Positions 61,961 through 64,000 of a DNA stretch of 64,000 nt are shown here, piece after piece (within the stretch, counting starts at the first letter, position 1; every line of letters begins with the position of its first letter). This DNA comes from Anaerolineales bacterium. GTDB taxonomy: Bacteria; Chloroflexota; Anaerolineae; 4572-78; J111. A model generated the notes under the pieces. That model was given only the letters and a program-made list of their open reading frames with translations. It was not told where the DNA came from and did not search any database. Location of the stretch: the NCBI GenBank assembly GCA_015075405.1, contig JABTUK010000006.1, positions 496,001 to 560,000 on the forward strand, in the 5' to 3' direction. The translations under genes were made by a program, and so were the position numbers.

Positions 61961-63634
61961 ATGTCTTTTCGCCTCACGCTTCACGCCTCACGTCTCACCC
62001 CTCATCTCCTCTCCCTGCTCTTACTTCTTTACTTCTGGGCCGTTGGCCTGGCCAACCTCGACCGCTTCCCCAAAATCCACGAAGACGAGTCCTGGCAGGC
62101 TGCTCCCGGTTATAGCTTCTGGGCCGAAGGCCGCTTTGGGACCGACCTCTTTGCCGGCTTTTACGGCATGGAGCAACATTACTACGGGTTTATGCCCCTC
62201 TTTCCTATTTTGGTTGGTGGGGCGCTGCATCTCTTTGGCCTGGGGCTGTTTCAAGCTCGACTCGTCCCCCTGGCACTCATCCTCCTGACCCTGGCCTGGA
62301 CCCACCGGCTGGGAACAAAACTATTTTCGCCCTGGCACGGAACCCTGGCCGTGGCAATTTTGACCACCTGGCGTATCGCCGGGCCTTTTCCCCACCTACC
62401 CAGCGGTATCCCCCTGGCCGATGTCGCCCGCATTGTTCGCTACGACAGCGCCGTGCCGGTGTTTGGACTGGCTGCATTGCTAATTCTGACACATTCGTTA
62501 ACTTCAGACCGGAGACCGAAGACCGGAGACCGGCCAAACGCACCAGGCTACTTTTTAGGGGTGGGTTTCTTGGTTGGTCTCGCTGCGCTCAGCCATGTTT
62601 ACGGCGCGTTTTGGCTGCCGGCGCTGCTGTTGGTCGCCTTGTGGATTCGAGGTTGGCAAGTCACCAGATATGCTGTCATCTCCCTGATTGGCTTCGGCCT
62701 GGCCTTGACTCCCTGGCTGCTCTTTGTCGCCTCCGGCTGGAGCGATTTCATCCAGCAAAACCGCAACTACGCCGACCGTTTTGGTCTGTTGGACAGCCGC
62801 TTTTATCTGCTAAACCTGCTGAACGAAGTCGAACGTTACGACCCCATTTTAAATGGCGCGAAGCAGTCGTTAGGTGCGTGGCTGTGGCTCATTCTATGCA
62901 GTTTAAGCCTCATTTGGCTTTTAAAGCGAAGCCTTACCGGGTGGGTAAATATATCTTCCTCAAACCCGGTCCCCGGTCCCGGGTCCCCGGTCATTTCATC
63001 TCGCCTTTTGATAGCGGTTTTAATTACTCTGGGCAGCTTCTTTGCCTTTCTGCTCTCTTTCAAAACCTTTAGCTACCTGGCGACGCTGTGGCCGCTGTTT
63101 GCCCTGGTTATCGCGGCGGGTTTTATACACCTCTGGCAAACGCCTACTCCTCGACGTTGGTGGCGGCCCGTTCTGGCGCTGCTTTTTTTGCTGGGCACGG
63201 TCGAAGGAATTTTGACCTCTGTGCGACTCCACGCAGCGGCCCGGCAGCTAACCCTGTATCAAACCTTTACCGGCGCGATTGCCGCTCACCTGCCCCCGCA
63301 GAGCCGGGTGCTGGGCTTGCAGCATTACTGGCTGGGCCTGGCTGCGCATGGACAAAATTACCGAAGTATTTTGGTCCCCATTTTTTGGACCAATCCAAAC
63401 TATGTCTCGCAGCCACTTTCTTTTGCTCAGGCCGCTCAAATGAGACCGCCCCAAATCATCCTGCTCGATCAAATCATGCTCGATTTTCTGGCCGAAACTG
63501 CCCAGCCAGATCATCCTTTGCATCAACTGGGGCAAGATATCTGGACCTACCTGGCCGAACAGCAGGCCCACCTCATCGGCCAGCTGGATGATCCCACCTA
63601 TGGCCCCATGCAGATTTATGAACTCAAAAAATAA
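61961..63634 (+). CDS. GT39/ArnT-like membrane glycosyltransferase with heptamer-coded segments
   Basis: 557 residues and about eleven helices. The first external loop carries FPKIHEDESWQAAP, the acidic pair expected for a polyprenyl-phosphate-sugar transferase. Three word-repeat segments lie inside the frame. The N-terminus (FRLTLHASRLTPHLLS) comes from CGCCTCA words (61970-62011). A loop near residue 185 (DRRPKTGDR) comes from GACCGGA words (62507-62534). A loop near 340 (NPVPGPGSPV) comes from CCCGGTC words (62964-62991). All keep the frame and sit in likely loops. It probably adds a sugar to a lipid or protein outside the membrane. Confidence 0.85.
   Translation: MSFRLTLHASRLTPHLLSLLLLLYFWAVGLANLDRFPKIHEDESWQAAPGYSFWAEGRFGTDLFAGFYGMEQHYYGFMPLFPILVGGALHLFGLGLFQARLVPLALILLTLAWTHRLGTKLFSPWHGTLAVAILTTWRIAGPFPHLPSGIPLADVARIVRYDSAVPVFGLAALLILTHSLTSDRRPKTGDRPNAPGYFLGVGFLVGLAALSHVYGAFWLPALLLVALWIRGWQVTRYAVISLIGFGLALTPWLLFVASGWSDFIQQNRNYADRFGLLDSRFYLLNLLNEVERYDPILNGAKQSLGAWLWLILCSLSLIWLLKRSLTGWVNISSSNPVPGPGSPVISSRLLIAVLITLGSFFAFLLSFKTFSYLATLWPLFALVIAAGFIHLWQTPTPRRWWRPVLALLFLLGTVEGILTSVRLHAAARQLTLYQTFTGAIAAHLPPQSRVLGLQHYWLGLAAHGQNYRSILVPIFWTNPNYVSQPLSFAQAAQMRPPQIILLDQIMLDFLAETAQPDHPLHQLGQDIWTYLAEQQAHLIGQLDDPTYGPMQIYELKK
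61970..62011 (+). repeat. Six in-frame heptamers at the N-terminus of the membrane glycosyltransferase gene
   Basis: CGCCTCA, CGCTTCA, CGCCTCA, CGTCTCA, CCCCTCA, TCTCCTC. Further in-frame arrays follow at 62507-62534 (four GACCGGA-type words) and 62964-62991 (four CCCGGT-type words). Confidence 0.75.
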
Positions 63635-63651
63635 AAACAGGAGTCCAAAGC

Positions 63652-64000
63652 TTGCTTTGGAAAGTGATTGCTAACCCCAAAAACCTGTTACCAGGGCTGG
63701 CGCTGCTGCTGGTCATCATCGGCCAGCTCAACTACCTGCCGGCCCGGCTCGATTATTTACGCCAACTGGCGATATTTGCTCGCGCCGAACCGGTGGAAGC
63801 CGCCCGCCTGGCTTACCAGCCTGCCAATTATGATTTATTGATTTGGGTTGAACAGCACACCGACCCTGACGCCACCCTGTTATTACTCACCGCCAGCCCG
63901 CGCACCTACGGCGACCCTGCTTACGTGCTGTACCACCGGGCGCTTTACCATCTGTACCCTCGCCCCGTCTGGTGGGCCGCGCCCGTTCCCGCCAATCGCT
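63652..64000 (+). CDS. Membrane protein, 3' truncated by the window edge
   Basis: An open frame from TTG 63652, with ACAGGAG about 10 bases upstream, runs out of the window (116 codons). A hydrophobic helix (LPGLALLLVIIGQLNYL, about residues 13-29) is followed by a soluble part with DYLRQLAIFARAEPVEAARLAY and later VLYHRALYHLYPRPVWW. I cannot assign a family. It lies 17 bp after the glycosyltransferase, so likely the same operon. Confidence 0.65.
   Translation, partial: MLWKVIANPKNLLPGLALLLVIIGQLNYLPARLDYLRQLAIFARAEPVEAARLAYQPANYDLLIWVEQHTDPDATLLLLTASPRTYGDPAYVLYHRALYHLYPRPVWWAAPVPANR

Overview
This is a bacterial chromosome segment of about 55% G+C. I infer a Chloroflexota (Anaerolineae-like) genome. 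The basis is the gene mix: CdaA/YbbR, an MrfA-type helicase, serine/threonine kinases with extracytoplasmic TPR or PPC domains, a TadZ/CpaE-like ATPase, Pro/Thr-rich lipoprotein linkers, a peptide-type sugar transporter and many cobalamin-binding radical SAM proteins. Very dense palindromic intergenic repeats fit too. No rRNA or tRNA was seen, so the placement is not certain.

Layout. 0-5.6 kb: a TPR protein, the c-di-AMP cyclase CdaA with its YbbR partner, and the GTPase Der, which carries a repeat-derived insertion. 5.9-8.3 kb: accessory island with a small protein/HTH divergon around a palindrome, a DUF433/DUF5615 toxin-antitoxin-like pair, an integron attC-like site and a dead IS630-family transposase. 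8.3-10 kb: PiT phosphate permease and its DUF47 partner. 10.3-16.4 kb: an orphan solute-binding lipoprotein, a GT4 glycosyltransferase and a STAS / RsbW-like / GAF-SpoIIE partner-switching module. 16.5-25.3 kb: a metallophosphoesterase lacking its GNH(D/E) motif, a glycosidase-like lipoprotein, a kinase-TPR protein, a REC-CpaE ATPase and an MrfA helicase.

25.5-38.7 kb: a leftward carbohydrate locus with a LacI regulator, a five-gene oligopeptide/oligosaccharide ABC transporter, a sugar isomerase-like protein, a Gfo/Idh/MocA oxidoreductase, a VOC protein and a GH3 glycosidase. lacI has a readable promoter (TTGACT-N16-TATAAT) bracketed by two TGAAACCGGTTTCA operators, followed by an intrinsic terminator in its own leader. 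The transporter is flanked by a ~170-bp inverted repeat.

39.2-44.4 kb: a lone receiver protein, an RRM protein, a CarD-like protein, a pentapeptide-repeat protein and a kinase-VWA-PPC protein. 44.6-64 kb: a mostly rightward cluster with four B12-binding radical SAM proteins, one SPASM-type radical SAM protein, a nucleotidyltransferase, an SGNH-like membrane protein, two methyltransferases, a HerA-like ATPase, an amidohydrolase and membrane glycosyltransferases. It looks like a pathway for a modified lipid, glycan or other small molecule; its product cannot be read from sequence.

The most unusual feature is repeat content. At least nine intergenic spacers hold hairpins built from runs of a seven-base word, with a different word at most sites. 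At least five similar arrays lie inside coding sequences, in frame. Other palindromic families (TGTCATTTCGAG-type, CCCTCACCCC-type and three-way cruciforms) supply stop codons, C-terminal residues or ribosome-binding sites to neighbouring genes.
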